Assembly: GCA_910588095.1 (NCBI GenBank)
Contig: CAJUQH010000013.1
Coordinates: 1 to 60,465 of the forward strand
Source of the DNA: an uncultured Eggerthellaceae bacterium
Lineage (GTDB): Bacteria > Actinomycetota > Coriobacteriia > Coriobacteriales > Eggerthellaceae
Direction of reading: 5' to 3'
DNA: 60,465 bases
Shown here: in pieces, positions 42,979 to 51,433 of the stretch
How the letters are laid out: each line of letters starts with the position of its first letter
Position numbering within the stretch: position 1 is the first letter of the stretch
The notes under the pieces: model-generated
The model's database searches: none
The model's input: the letters and a program-made list of their open reading frames with translations, nothing else
What the model was told of the DNA's origin: nothing
Position numbers and translations under genes: made by a program

Positions 42979-43233
42979 CTACCAGGACCAATCGCCAATG
43001 GCCATGAGCACGACGACCAGCACGACCACTGCCGCGATGGCCAGCGCGAACCATGGCAGCCCGGGGTGCTTCTTCGTCGAGCCCTTGGGGCCGCCCTCGT
43101 CTACCTCGAACTCGGACATGGCGGGGAGGATGGGGTCGTCGGCCGCGGATTCCAGCACGATGGGCTGCTCTTTGGCCAGCACATCGCGGTCCTGCTCGCG
43201 TTGCTCTTTGCGCCGCTTCTCCGACTCGCTCAT
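42979..43233 (-). CDS. Small tail-anchored membrane protein
   Basis: The 84-residue protein begins with a charged region (SEKRRKEQREQDRD), has an acidic middle and ends in one hydrophobic helix (LPWFALAIAAVVVLVVVLMAIG) before WSW. AGGAGGAACAAGG precedes the ATG. Similar short proteins of unknown role are common in this class. It is a candidate accessory of the neighbouring toxin-antitoxin or surface loci, without evidence. Confidence 0.7.
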   Translation of the reverse strand: MSESEKRRKEQREQDRDVLAKEQPIVLESAADDPILPAMSEFEVDEGGPKGSTKKHPGLPWFALAIAAVVVLVVVLMAIGDWSW

Positions 43234-43430
43234 GACCCTTGTTCCTCCTGCTCTCGATGCAGTTCAGCCCCTCCAGCTTATAGGCTGACGGGCGATGCGA
43301 TGACACGCCCCGTCCAATTGAAACCGCGCGGTTACGAGCGTAGCTCAGGGCAGGGCCGTGGTCAGCAGCGGCGTCCCGCTGTCGAATTGTCGGCTTGCGC
43401 GTTGGCGGGACGCTTGCTAGACTGCGAGGT
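43234..43430 (+). other. Spacer upstream of the surface protein C leader
   Basis: No gene seen. It must contain the promoters of the small membrane protein (minus) and of surface protein C (plus), but no strong boxes can be picked. Confidence 0.4.
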
Positions 43431-43599
43431 GCGAAACGTCAGTTCCCTCAAGGGGAATTGCAAACAACCGAATAGTTTTCTCAGAACCTTGCTAGGGATA
43501 ACACAGTGTAAAGAGGGCATCTGCCTTTTCAGGATCTGTGTTTCCCGGTTTCCGGGTTGTTTGCAATCTTGACGTTTCGCGACTGTGGTGGATGCCCTC
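43431..43599 (+). promoter_or_regulatory. Conserved structured leader upstream of surface protein C
   Basis: The hairpin arms are 43431-43441 with 43570-43580 (11 bp perfect), 43457-43469 with 43555-43567 (13 bp perfect) and 43500-43506 with 43536-43542 (plus GGGA/TCCC next to it). The ~29-nt apical loop holds GAGGGCATC (43513-43521), which can pair with GATGCCCTC (43591-43599) just 3' of the hairpin. The bulge CCGAATAG, the loop GAGGGCATCTGCC and the 3' flank GCGACTGTGGTGGATGCCCT match the leader of surface protein B, while all arms differ in sequence but keep pairing. Downstream, GCGACTG could also pair with CAGTCGC (43610-43616), offering an alternative fold. Confidence 0.65.
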
Positions 43600-43686
43600 C
43601 TCACAAAGCAGTCGCGAGAATGCATCATAGCCGGGCCTCCTCCGCAGTGTGGTAAACGACCGCACCACGGGAAGGAGCCGGTTGCA

Positions 43687-46600
43687 ATGCGAGCACCTGC
43701 TGTTTCTTTCGCACACAAGATCGCTGCTGCCACCCTGGCGGCTTCGCTGACGTTCACCCTCGTGCCTTTCGCCCATGCAGATGGGGAAGGCTCCAATGCA
43801 ATTGAGGATGAAGCCGTAGCGTCGGGCTTGCCTGACCAGCCAAACGATTCCATTGAGCCTTCCTTGGGAGAGCCCCAAGAAGTCAGCGCTGAACAGGATA
43901 CGGAAGGCTCGCCTGTAGCCCCGATGCTTGCATCGGGGTTGGTTGGCAAGCCGAGTGCCTTCATCAACTCCGATGTCGCTCTCGATAGCGAGCCTGTTGT
44001 GGGTTCCTTCACGGTTGATGGGTTGACCTTCGCTGTCGCGGAAGGCTCGACTGCGGAGCTCGTCGGGGTCTCGGAGAAGGCAAGGACCTCGGCTCGGCCC
44101 CCTGTCGACTCTGAGGCCGAAGCTGATGCCGGAACGCTCGTGCTCTCCGAATCCGTTTCGTATGGAGGTGCCGACTACATCCTCGCCTCCATAGCCCCCT
44201 ACGCCTTCTACCTCTCGGGTGTGGCATCCGTCACGTTGCCTGCGAGCGTGAACGACGTGGATGACCGCGCGTTCCGCTCAAGCGATGTGGCAAGCGTCAC
44301 GGTTGCTGAAGGCAACCCAACCTATTCCTCTTCCGACGGCGCCTTGTATGACGCCGACCAACTTAGCCTCTTGCTCATTCCCGAGGGCAAGCAGGGCGCC
44401 GTCCTTCTCCCCAAGACCGCGGAGGTGGCAGAGGCCAGCGTGTTCTCGCATTGCCCGCTGGTGGATTCCATCTCTGTGGAGAAGGACGGCGCAGCATTCG
44501 CCTCGGAGAATGGTCTTCTATATGACGCCAGCTTGACGACGCTCCTTCGCGTGCCTGCTGGCGCCACCGACATCACCATCCGCGATGGCTGCACCACGAT
44601 AGCTGCCGGCGCCCTCGAGGCCTGCGCGAAGCTCACGACCATCAACGCGCCTGCGACCGTCTCCTCCATCAGCCCCGACGTATTCCACGCGATACCGATC
44701 GCGAGCCTGCCAGCTGCGTCCGCCATCCTGGGCGAATGGGCCGAAGCTGCCAGCCCCTCCGTCACCCTGAGCGGAGGGGTCGAAGGCGGCGAAGTCGAAG
44801 GGTCCAATGACGGTCAAGTCAGCGAAGCCAGCACCCAGCTCACCGCCATGGTCGCCCTATCCTCGACTGATGGCGAGCTGCCTACCATCGACCCGACGGC
44901 TGTTACTGTCTTGCTTCCAATTGGCGCCGTGGCTATGCCGTGGCAGTCATTTGGGTTTACTGCCAGCATTGATGTTGCAACCGAAGACATGGACCCATCT
45001 CTACCTGCGGATATCCAATCAGCTTCTACTTATTCAGCTACGACCGGAACGGGCATACCTCTTGCGACGGTGTTCTATGACCCGGGATTTCAGAACGTCA
45101 CTACGCGGAGAGTCTATAGTCGTCAATATGACGCGAGCGGAGCCTTCAAAGACACCCTTCAGTCAACCACCACGTTCACAGGGACCAGGAGTGCTGATGC
45201 GTGGCTCGTATGGATTTCGGGTTCGTCGGTGTTGGTTTTCTTGACGGAGGAGACTGTCAATGGCGGCTTTAAGCAGATTTATGAGAGCTGGACACCGGCG
45301 TCGTCATATGGCGAAAAGGTGACTGGCTGGAAGTACCAAGGGAAAACAGTCAGCAATGCATGCGAGGTGAACAAGCTTGGAAACGGAACGCTGGAGCCGG
45401 TTTGGTCTCCGCATTCTTGCACCTACACCCCTGGGAGCCATGTTGCTTCTACCAAAGTCACGACAGGATGGCGCGACACTACGACGAACAAGGACACCAA
45501 TACGGGAAGTTCTACGGTTACGGGGAATAAGGCATACAGTGGCACGGACCTTTGGTATGGCTCAGGAAGTGGGATCAGATTGTTCCAGGGACGCACTGGA
45601 ACGCGATTGAACTACTCGGATTTTGCGCCTACGCCGAAAACAGGATATAGCGTGACGGGTTGGTGGCGGGGGAGCACTTCCAACAAGGTGCCATCGAACC
45701 AATCCTATTGGTTCACGAGCGATGCGGCATTCGGTCCCATTGTGACCGCGAACTCCTACACCGTCGAATACTGGAACAAGGCTGGCACCACCAAACTCTC
45801 GAGCGACACCGGCTTCAAGTACGATACCGCCCGCAATCTAGCGGCAAAGCCATCAAGCGGCGTGAGCACCGGCTATTCGGCAGTTGGTTGGTCAACATCG
45901 ACCAACCAGTCGACGGCGAGCTACGGCTTCGGCAGCTCGCAGAAGAACCTCGCGACGAGCGGCACGAAGAAGCTCTACCTGGCCGAGACGGCCAATAGGT
46001 ACACGGTTTCTTTCAACGTCAATGGCGGCTCTGGCGGCCAGTCATCCAATGTGACTGCTACTTATGCGGCCAATATGCCCGGCATCTCCACCACCAAGCC
46101 CACGCGCGCGGGCTACACCTTTGGAGGCTGGTACGACACGAGCTCATCCTCTGGTGGCACCCAGTACTACAACGCCAACTGCGGATCGGCGCGCACCTGG
46201 AACAAGGCTTCCAACGCTACGCTCTATGCGCGTTGGACGCCTAACTCCTACACCGTCGAATACTGGAACAAGGCTGGCACCACCAAGCTCTCGAGCGACA
46301 CCGGCTTCAAGTACGATACCGCCCGCAATCTAGCGGCAAAGCCATCAAGCGGCGTGAGCACCGGCTATTCGGCAGTTGGTTGGTCAACATCGACCAACCA
46401 GTCGACGGCGAGCTACGGCTTCGGCAGCTCGCAGAAGAACCTCGCGACGAGCGGCACGAAGAAGCTCTACCTGGCCGAGACGGCCAACTCCTATACCGTC
46501 GAATACTGGAACAAGGCTGGCACCACCAAGCTCTCGAGCGATGCGAACTTCAAGTACGACACGGCAAGGGCGCTTGCAGCTAAGCCGGCTATCGGTGTGA

Positions 46601-47580
46601 ACGCGGGCTACACCGCCATTGGTTGGTCAACATCGACCAACCAGTCGACGGCGACCTATGGCTTCGGCTCGTCGCAGAAGAACCTTGTGGCTTCGGGCAC
46701 GAAGAAGCTCTACCTGGCCGAGACGGCCAATAAGATCACGCTCGCCTGGAACAGCCAGGGCGGCAGCACGGTCGCCAGCACGAGCGCCACCTATTCCCCG
46801 ACCGCCAAGGTGCCCATGCCTGCGACCACGACCAAGGCAGGCTACACCTTCGCGGGCTGGTGGACGGCGGCCTCCGGCGGCACCCAAGTGACGTCCTCCA
46901 CGGCGCTTCCGACCTCCAACAAGACCTACTACGCCCATTGGTCGCTGAACCCCTATGCCATAACCTACGACCTTGCGGGCGGTGCCGTCTCGGGCAACCC
47001 CACCACCTATGACGTGACCACCACGACCTTCACGCTGAAGAACCCCACGCGCACAGGCTATGCCTTCGCAGGCTGGTCGGGCACGGGCCTCACCGGCAGC
47101 GCCAACAAGACGGTCACTATCGCCCAAGGCTCGACGGGCGACCGCGCCTACACGGCGCACTGGCTGCCAGCCATCTCGGCTGACCTGCCCATCGAGGTGG
47201 AGGCGCGGGTGGACGTGCTCGGGCTCGAAGAGCAAGAAGAGGCGACAGGTTACATCGAGTCACGCTGCGGCGAGCCCTTGACCGTGGCCGATGTTGCGTT
47301 CGAGCCCCTGCCGGGCGCCTCTGAGCTCTTCGGCTCGGCCAATGTGGCCGACGTGGCTCTGGAGGTGCTAGCCGCAGGCTCGACCTCGCCTGACGCGCGC
47401 TTCACGCTGGACGCTTCCGCGTCCCAGGCGCCGGTATCCAGCGCGGCCTTCTGCATGGCATCCTACGGCATGCAAGTTCCCATAAGCTACCGCTTCGCCA
47501 TGCCGGACACGCTGTTGCCAAGCCTCGCAGAGGCCACGAAGCCCGTCTGCTCGGTGGCCTACACGGTGGTGTTGGCGTAG
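43687..47580 (+). CDS. Secreted surface protein C (LRR and InlB-type repeats)
   Basis: This is a 1297-residue secreted protein. A signal peptide covers 1-~31 (IAAATLAASLTFTLVPFAHA). The next ~300 residues closely follow surface protein B, including the SPVAPMLASGL and GSFTVDGLTF segments and BspA-type leucine-rich repeats at about 150-340. A Thr/Ser/Tyr-rich middle follows, with three copies of an ~81-residue unit (SYTVEYWNKAGTTKLSSD) and InlB-type repeats (TRAGYTFGGWYDTSSSSGG, TKAGYTFAGWWTAASGG, TRTGYAFAGWSG). The C-terminal ~150 residues are beta-rich. No LPXTG is seen. AAGGAG stands 8 bases before the ATG at 43687. Its leader is shared with B. It is likely an adhesin or matrix-type protein. 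Confidence 0.85.
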   Translation: MRAPAVSFAHKIAAATLAASLTFTLVPFAHADGEGSNAIEDEAVASGLPDQPNDSIEPSLGEPQEVSAEQDTEGSPVAPMLASGLVGKPSAFINSDVALDSEPVVGSFTVDGLTFAVAEGSTAELVGVSEKARTSARPPVDSEAEADAGTLVLSESVSYGGADYILASIAPYAFYLSGVASVTLPASVNDVDDRAFRSSDVASVTVAEGNPTYSSSDGALYDADQLSLLLIPEGKQGAVLLPKTAEVAEASVFSHCPLVDSISVEKDGAAFASENGLLYDASLTTLLRVPAGATDITIRDGCTTIAAGALEACAKLTTINAPATVSSISPDVFHAIPIASLPAASAILGEWAEAASPSVTLSGGVEGGEVEGSNDGQVSEASTQLTAMVALSSTDGELPTIDPTAVTVLLPIGAVAMPWQSFGFTASIDVATEDMDPSLPADIQSASTYSATTGTGIPLATVFYDPGFQNVTTRRVYSRQYDASGAFKDTLQSTTTFTGTRSADAWLVWISGSSVLVFLTEETVNGGFKQIYESWTPASSYGEKVTGWKYQGKTVSNACEVNKLGNGTLEPVWSPHSCTYTPGSHVASTKVTTGWRDTTTNKDTNTGSSTVTGNKAYSGTDLWYGSGSGIRLFQGRTGTRLNYSDFAPTPKTGYSVTGWWRGSTSNKVPSNQSYWFTSDAAFGPIVTANSYTVEYWNKAGTTKLSSDTGFKYDTARNLAAKPSSGVSTGYSAVGWSTSTNQSTASYGFGSSQKNLATSGTKKLYLAETANRYTVSFNVNGGSGGQSSNVTATYAANMPGISTTKPTRAGYTFGGWYDTSSSSGGTQYYNANCGSARTWNKASNATLYARWTPNSYTVEYWNKAGTTKLSSDTGFKYDTARNLAAKPSSGVSTGYSAVGWSTSTNQSTASYGFGSSQKNLATSGTKKLYLAETANSYTVEYWNKAGTTKLSSDANFKYDTARALAAKPAIGVNAGYTAIGWSTSTNQSTATYGFGSSQKNLVASGTKKLYLAETANKITLAWNSQGGSTVASTSATYSPTAKVPMPATTTKAGYTFAGWWTAASGGTQVTSSTALPTSNKTYYAHWSLNPYAITYDLAGGAVSGNPTTYDVTTTTFTLKNPTRTGYAFAGWSGTGLTGSANKTVTIAQGSTGDRAYTAHWLPAISADLPIEVEARVDVLGLEEQEEATGYIESRCGEPLTVADVAFEPLPGASELFGSANVADVALEVLAAGSTSPDARFTLDASASQAPVSSAAFCMASYGMQVPISYRFAMPDTLLPSLAEATKPVCSVAYTVVLA
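43919..43938 (+). repeat. Intragenic palindrome shared with protein B
   Basis: CCCCGATGC and GCATCGGGG around a 2-nt centre; the same palindrome at the same codons as 23212-23231. Confidence 0.6.
44728..44804 (+). repeat. Two REP-like repeats in tandem inside surface protein C
   Basis: The stretch at 44761 begins GTCACCCTGAGCGGAGG and ends GAAGTCGAAGGGTCC, matching the repeat at 19484. A more decayed copy (GCCATCCTGGGCGAATG) lies just before it. Both are in frame and encode AILGEWAEAA and VTLSGGVEGGEVEGS, at the place where protein B also has a copy. Confidence 0.6.
45751..46728 (+). repeat. Three 243-bp coding repeats in surface protein C
   Basis: Units begin at 45751, 46243 and 46486. The first two are almost identical at base level; the third diverges in its middle. 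Copies 2 and 3 are directly adjacent, and copy 1 is separated by a different InlB-type module. Repeat number could change by recombination. Confidence 0.85.
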
Positions 47581-47885
47581 CTACGGGGAAGGTAAGGGTC
47601 GAGGCCGACTCGCGCAGGTGATAAGAGGAAGCAGCCTTTGCGAAGGCTGCTTCCGCATATAAAAGCCTAAGCGAGCGCCCCTTCGAAGGGCGCAAGCCCT
47701 GAGAAGGGCTCGAGCGGGGAGGCCGAGCCCTTGCCTGACCCGCCGCGCCCACGAGAGCCTGAGCGTCATCGGCCTGGCGCCCGCGGCGTCGCCCCATGGT
47801 AGAATAGGCAACTGTATGCACGGCCGACCTGCCGCCGGCGCCATCAGCCGTCGAGCAGCCCATCCGAGGAGGCTTCCCCACCATC
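47581..47885 (+). other. Gene-free stretch between surface protein C and metG
   Basis: It contains the terminator at 47627-47654, two more small hairpins (GCGCCC/GGGCGC at 47675-47693; AGCCCT/AGGGCT at ~47695-47710) and a possible metG -10 box TAGAAT (47800-47805) without a good -35. Confidence 0.5.
47627..47660 (+). terminator. Intrinsic terminator of surface protein C
   Basis: GGAAGCAGCCTT (47627-47638) and AAGGCTGCTTCC (47643-47654) form a 12-bp perfect stem with a TGCG loop, 46 bp after the stop. The tail is GCATATAAAA, so U-tract support is weak but the stem is strong. Confidence 0.7.
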
Positions 47886-49466
47886 ATGGCGAAAGAATCG
47901 TACGCGTTCACCACGCCCATCTACTACGTCAACGCGGCCCCGCATCTGGGCACCGCCTACACCACCATCGCCGCCGACACCGTGGCGCGCTACCAGCGCA
48001 TGAACGGCAAGGACGTGGCCTTCGTCACGGGCATGGACGAGCACGGCCAGAAGGTGGCCGACACCGCGGCCGCCAACGGCATGACGCCGCAGGCCTGGTG
48101 CGATTCCATGGAGCCGGCCTTCCGCGACGCGTGGGACATGCTGAGAATCACCTACACCGACTTCGTGCGCACCACCGAGCCGCGCCACGCGCGCACGGTG
48201 CGCGACTTCTGGCAGAGGCTCTTCGACGAGGGCTGGCTGTACAAGGGCGCCTACGAGGGCTGGTACTGCGTCCACGAGGAGACGTACTATGCCGAGAGCG
48301 ACCTCGAGAAAGACGAGGAAGGCGCCTTCGTGTGCCCCGACTGCAAGCGCCCCGTGCAGCTGATGGCCTCGGGCGAGGAGAACTGGTTCTTCAAGCTGTC
48401 GGAGTTCCAGCAGCCGCTGCTCGACTTCTACGAGGCCAACCCCGATTTCATCCGCCCAGAGAGCCGCAAGAACGAGATCGTGTCGTTCGTCAGCCGGGGG
48501 CTCAAGGACCTCTCCATCAGCCGCTCCACCTTCGACTGGGGCGTGCCGTTGCCCTTCGACGAGGGGCACGTGGCCTACGTGTGGGCCGACGCGCTGCTGG
48601 CCTACCTCACCGGCATCGGCTATGCCGACCCCGACCGCCCCGGCGAGTTCGACCATCACTGGCCCATGCAGTACCACTTCGTTGGCAAGGACATCATCCG
48701 CTTCCACTGCGTCATCTGGCCGGCCATGCTCATGGCCGCCGGCATGCCCATCACCCACACGGTGTTCGGCCACGGCTTCCTGCTGACCAAGGGCGAGAAG
48801 ATGAGCAAGTCCAAGGGCAATGCGCTGCGCCCGGCCGACCTGGTGGGCGTGTTCGGCGTGGATGCCTACCGCTACTACTTCATGAGCGACGTGCAGTTCG
48901 GCCACGACGGCAGCATATCCATGGAGCGCATGGTGCAGGTGTACAACAACGAGTTGGCCAACACCTGGGGCAACCTGGTGAGCCGCGTGACCAACATGAC
49001 GAAGAAGTACTTCGACGGCCGCGTGCCCGAGCCGCCGGCCGGCGCCGAGGCGAACCCCCTGCGCGACGAGGCCGCGGGCCTGCACGAGGCCTACGACGCC
49101 GCCATGGCCCAGGTGGACTTCACGGGGGCTGCGGCGGCGGTGCAGCGCCTGGCCGCGCGCGCGAACCGCTACATCGAGGAGACGGAGCCGTTCCGCCTGG
49201 CGAAGGACCCGGAAAGGGCCGACGAGCTGGCCGCGGTCATGTACAACCTGCTGGAGGCCATCCGCATCGTGGCGCTGTACATGGCGCCCTTTGCGCCCGC
49301 AACGTCGGCGACGGTGTTCGAGCGCCTGGGCTTGGGCGGCATTGCGGAGGTGGACGACATCGCCGCGGCGAGCGCTTGGGGCCAGCTGCCCGCGGGCAAC
49401 GCGGTGGAGGTGGGCGACCCGCTGTTCCCGCGCCTGGACGTGGACAACCTTCCCGATTTCGAATAG
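47886..49466 (+). CDS. metG: Methionyl-tRNA synthetase
   Basis: This 526-residue class I enzyme charges tRNA-Met. The HIGH-type motif is PHLGTAY near residue 19. The connective domain has one visible CxxC knuckle (CPDCKRP). The catalytic loop is GEKMSKSKGN near 305, and the helical anticodon domain has NNELANTWGNLVSRV. There is no C-terminal EMAP-like tRNA-binding domain, as in short forms. It starts with GAGGAGGC upstream. It heads the metG-tatD-reductase-rsmA set. Confidence 0.97.
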   Translation: MAKESYAFTTPIYYVNAAPHLGTAYTTIAADTVARYQRMNGKDVAFVTGMDEHGQKVADTAAANGMTPQAWCDSMEPAFRDAWDMLRITYTDFVRTTEPRHARTVRDFWQRLFDEGWLYKGAYEGWYCVHEETYYAESDLEKDEEGAFVCPDCKRPVQLMASGEENWFFKLSEFQQPLLDFYEANPDFIRPESRKNEIVSFVSRGLKDLSISRSTFDWGVPLPFDEGHVAYVWADALLAYLTGIGYADPDRPGEFDHHWPMQYHFVGKDIIRFHCVIWPAMLMAAGMPITHTVFGHGFLLTKGEKMSKSKGNALRPADLVGVFGVDAYRYYFMSDVQFGHDGSISMERMVQVYNNELANTWGNLVSRVTNMTKKYFDGRVPEPPAGAEANPLRDEAAGLHEAYDAAMAQVDFTGAAAAVQRLAARANRYIEETEPFRLAKDPERADELAAVMYNLLEAIRIVALYMAPFAPATSATVFERLGLGGIAEVDDIAAASAWGQLPAGNAVEVGDPLFPRLDVDNLPDFE

Positions 49467-49508
49467 GGAAGGTCTGCCCGAGGCGCGCCTTCGACCGATT
49501 GGAAGACG

Positions 49509-50474
49509 ATGGACAACCCTGAGGAAGCAGCCGCTTTCCGCGACACCAAGTTCCGCCAGAAGCGCAAGCACGGCACCTGGCGCGAGGTGCCGGCGCCCGA
49601 GCTCGGCCATGTGGTGGCCGACACCCATGCCCACATCCACCTGCTCTCCGACCCGGCGCTCTCGCTGGCGCGGGCGGCGGTGCACGGCATAGGGTTCGTG
49701 TGCGCCATCGTCGACCCGGTCGAGGACGGCTGGGGCACCTTCGACCAGGTGGAGGTATGGAAGCGCCGCGCCGCCAGCGTGGCGTACGAGATCGAGCCCA
49801 GCTTGCAGGCCCTATGCGCCAGCTGCCCGCATCCGAAGGTGCCGGCCTTGCGCATGGCCGTTGGCGTTCACCCGCATAACGCCACGGGGTACACCGACGA
49901 GCTGGAGCGCGCCCTAGCCGAGCGCCTGCGCGACGACAAGCGCGTGAGCGCCGTGGGCGAGATAGGGCTCGACTACCACTACGACCTCTCGCCACGCGAC
50001 GTGCAGCGCAGCGCCTTCCGCCGCCAGCTTGCCTTGGCTCGCGGGGCGGGGCTGCCCGTGATCCTGCACGTGCGCGAGGCCCACGACGACGCCTTCGCCA
50101 TCATGGCCGAGGGGGGCTTCCCCGAGGCGGGCACGCTGCTGCACTGCTACAACCTTGGGCCCGACGAGCTGCGCCGCTGGCTGGACGCCGGCTGCTACGT
50201 GGCCTTCGGCGGTGCCCTGACGTTCAAGAAGGCCGACGAGGTGCGCGAGGCGGCGCGGCTGGTGCCGCTGAATCGGCTGCTCACCGAGACCGACGCGCCC
50301 TACATGGCCCCCGAGCCCCTTCGCGGCAACGAGTGCGGCCCCGAGTACACCGTGTTCACGGCCGAGGCCCTGGCCCGCGTCCGCGGCGCCGACGGCTCGC
50401 CCGAGGAGCTGGAGGCGTTCCTGGGCCAGCTCTACCGCAATGCCGTGGGCCTGCTCGACCGCCCGCGCGCTTGA
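49509..50474 (+). CDS. tatD: TatD-family metal-dependent hydrolase
   Basis: The 321-residue TIM-barrel DNase/hydrolase has the metal ligands in VADTHAHIHL (~residue 36), GEIGLDYHYD, ILHVREAHDD, LLHCYNLG and TETDAPYMAPEP. An unusual ~30-residue N-terminal extension precedes the barrel and an insert of ~50 residues separates the first strands, slightly longer than typical (~260 aa). TatD commonly sits between metG and rsmA, as here. A Mg2+-dependent 3'-5' DNase function is known for some members. Confidence 0.93.
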   Translation: MDNPEEAAAFRDTKFRQKRKHGTWREVPAPELGHVVADTHAHIHLLSDPALSLARAAVHGIGFVCAIVDPVEDGWGTFDQVEVWKRRAASVAYEIEPSLQALCASCPHPKVPALRMAVGVHPHNATGYTDELERALAERLRDDKRVSAVGEIGLDYHYDLSPRDVQRSAFRRQLALARGAGLPVILHVREAHDDAFAIMAEGGFPEAGTLLHCYNLGPDELRRWLDAGCYVAFGGALTFKKADEVREAARLVPLNRLLTETDAPYMAPEPLRGNECGPEYTVFTAEALARVRGADGSPEELEAFLGQLYRNAVGLLDRPRA

Positions 50475-50521
50475 GTCGAGGTGCCCGTGAGCCCTGCCCG
50501 ATACTGCCTGAAGGAGTAAGC

Positions 50522-51433
50522 ATGCACCGCGTCATCGTAGTCGGGTCGCCCCGCGCCGAAGGCCGCAGCGCCGCCCTGGCCGACCAGCTGTTCCAGGCGT
50601 GCATCGACGAGTGCCCCGAAGACGGCGTGTCCATCGTGTCGGTGGCCAGCGTCGACGTGGCCCCTTGCGTCGGTTGCGGCGCATGCCGCCAGGTCACGCC
50701 GCCGCCCGAGCCGCTGGAAGAGGGCGACCCGCTCTCGGCTTGCGCGGCCATCGCCGCCAGCACGGCGCCCAGCCACAGCTGCATCATCGCCGACGACATG
50801 GGGGAGGTGCGCAAGCACCTCGATGCCGCCGACGAGCTGGTGGTGGTGTGCCCGGTGTACTTCGCGGGCGTGCCGGCGCCGTGCAAGGCGCTGCTCGACC
50901 GCATGCAGCCCTACTACTGGTCGGACGCGCGCCGCCAGCAGCGCCGCCCGCTGGTGCTGCACGTGGTGGGCGAAGGCGGCGACCCGCACGGCTTCGAGCC
51001 GCTCATCGGCGAGGTGCGCTCGGCCTTCGGCGTGGCCGGGTTCTCGCTGGAGCTGGTTCTGGACTGGGTGGGGAAGGTGGCGCCCGACGGCGAGATAACG
51101 GCCGAGGCCGACGAGTACCCCATCCCGCCGGTGGGCGGCTTCGGCGGGGCTACGGCTGCGCGGGAGGCGGCCGAGGCTGCCCCGGCTTCGAGCGCCGTGG
51201 AAGGCGGCATCGCCGCGCAGGGCTCCCCCGAGCCGGGCCTCGCGCCGACCAATCAGCCGGATGGCGCCGCGCGTGCCAAGCTCGACCTGGGCGCGGCCGA
51301 CCGCCCCAAGAAGAAGGGCGGCAAGGGGTCGAAGCCCGGCAAGGGCGCGGGGCATGCCCAGGGCGCCCAGCCCGGCAAGAAGGCCAAGGGCTCCGGCAAG
51401 CCGGCTGCCAAGGGGGCCAAGAAGCGTGGCTAA
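50522..51433 (+). CDS. NADPH-dependent FMN-reductase-like flavoprotein with a basic tail
   Basis: The 303-residue protein has an N-terminal flavodoxin-like fold: MHRVIVVGSPRAEGRSAALA (phosphate loop), VDVAPCVGCGACRQ with a CxxCxxC cysteine set, and VVVCPVYFAGVPAPCKALLDRM, typical of iron-sulfur or simple FMN reductases. The last ~75 residues are a Lys/Gly/Ala/Pro-rich tail (KKGGKGSKPGKGAG), of nucleic-acid- or ribosome-binding style and unusual for the family. It replaces the rnmV gene often found between tatD and rsmA. The stop overlaps the rsmA GTG, so the two are coupled. Confidence 0.85.
   Translation: MHRVIVVGSPRAEGRSAALADQLFQACIDECPEDGVSIVSVASVDVAPCVGCGACRQVTPPPEPLEEGDPLSACAAIAASTAPSHSCIIADDMGEVRKHLDAADELVVVCPVYFAGVPAPCKALLDRMQPYYWSDARRQQRRPLVLHVVGEGGDPHGFEPLIGEVRSAFGVAGFSLELVLDWVGKVAPDGEITAEADEYPIPPVGGFGGATAAREAAEAAPASSAVEGGIAAQGSPEPGLAPTNQPDGAARAKLDLGAADRPKKKGGKGSKPGKGAGHAQGAQPGKKAKGSGKPAAKGAKKRG

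Noticed and set aside
45751..46728. CRISPR-like array
   Set aside because: The repeats are 243 bp, coding and in frame, with no spacers of regular length. No CRISPR-type repeats were seen anywhere in the window.
47816..49522. A 568-codon plus-strand frame over metG
   Set aside because: It is an alternate frame of metG, with Arg/Gly-rich composition; metG has all class I synthetase motifs.
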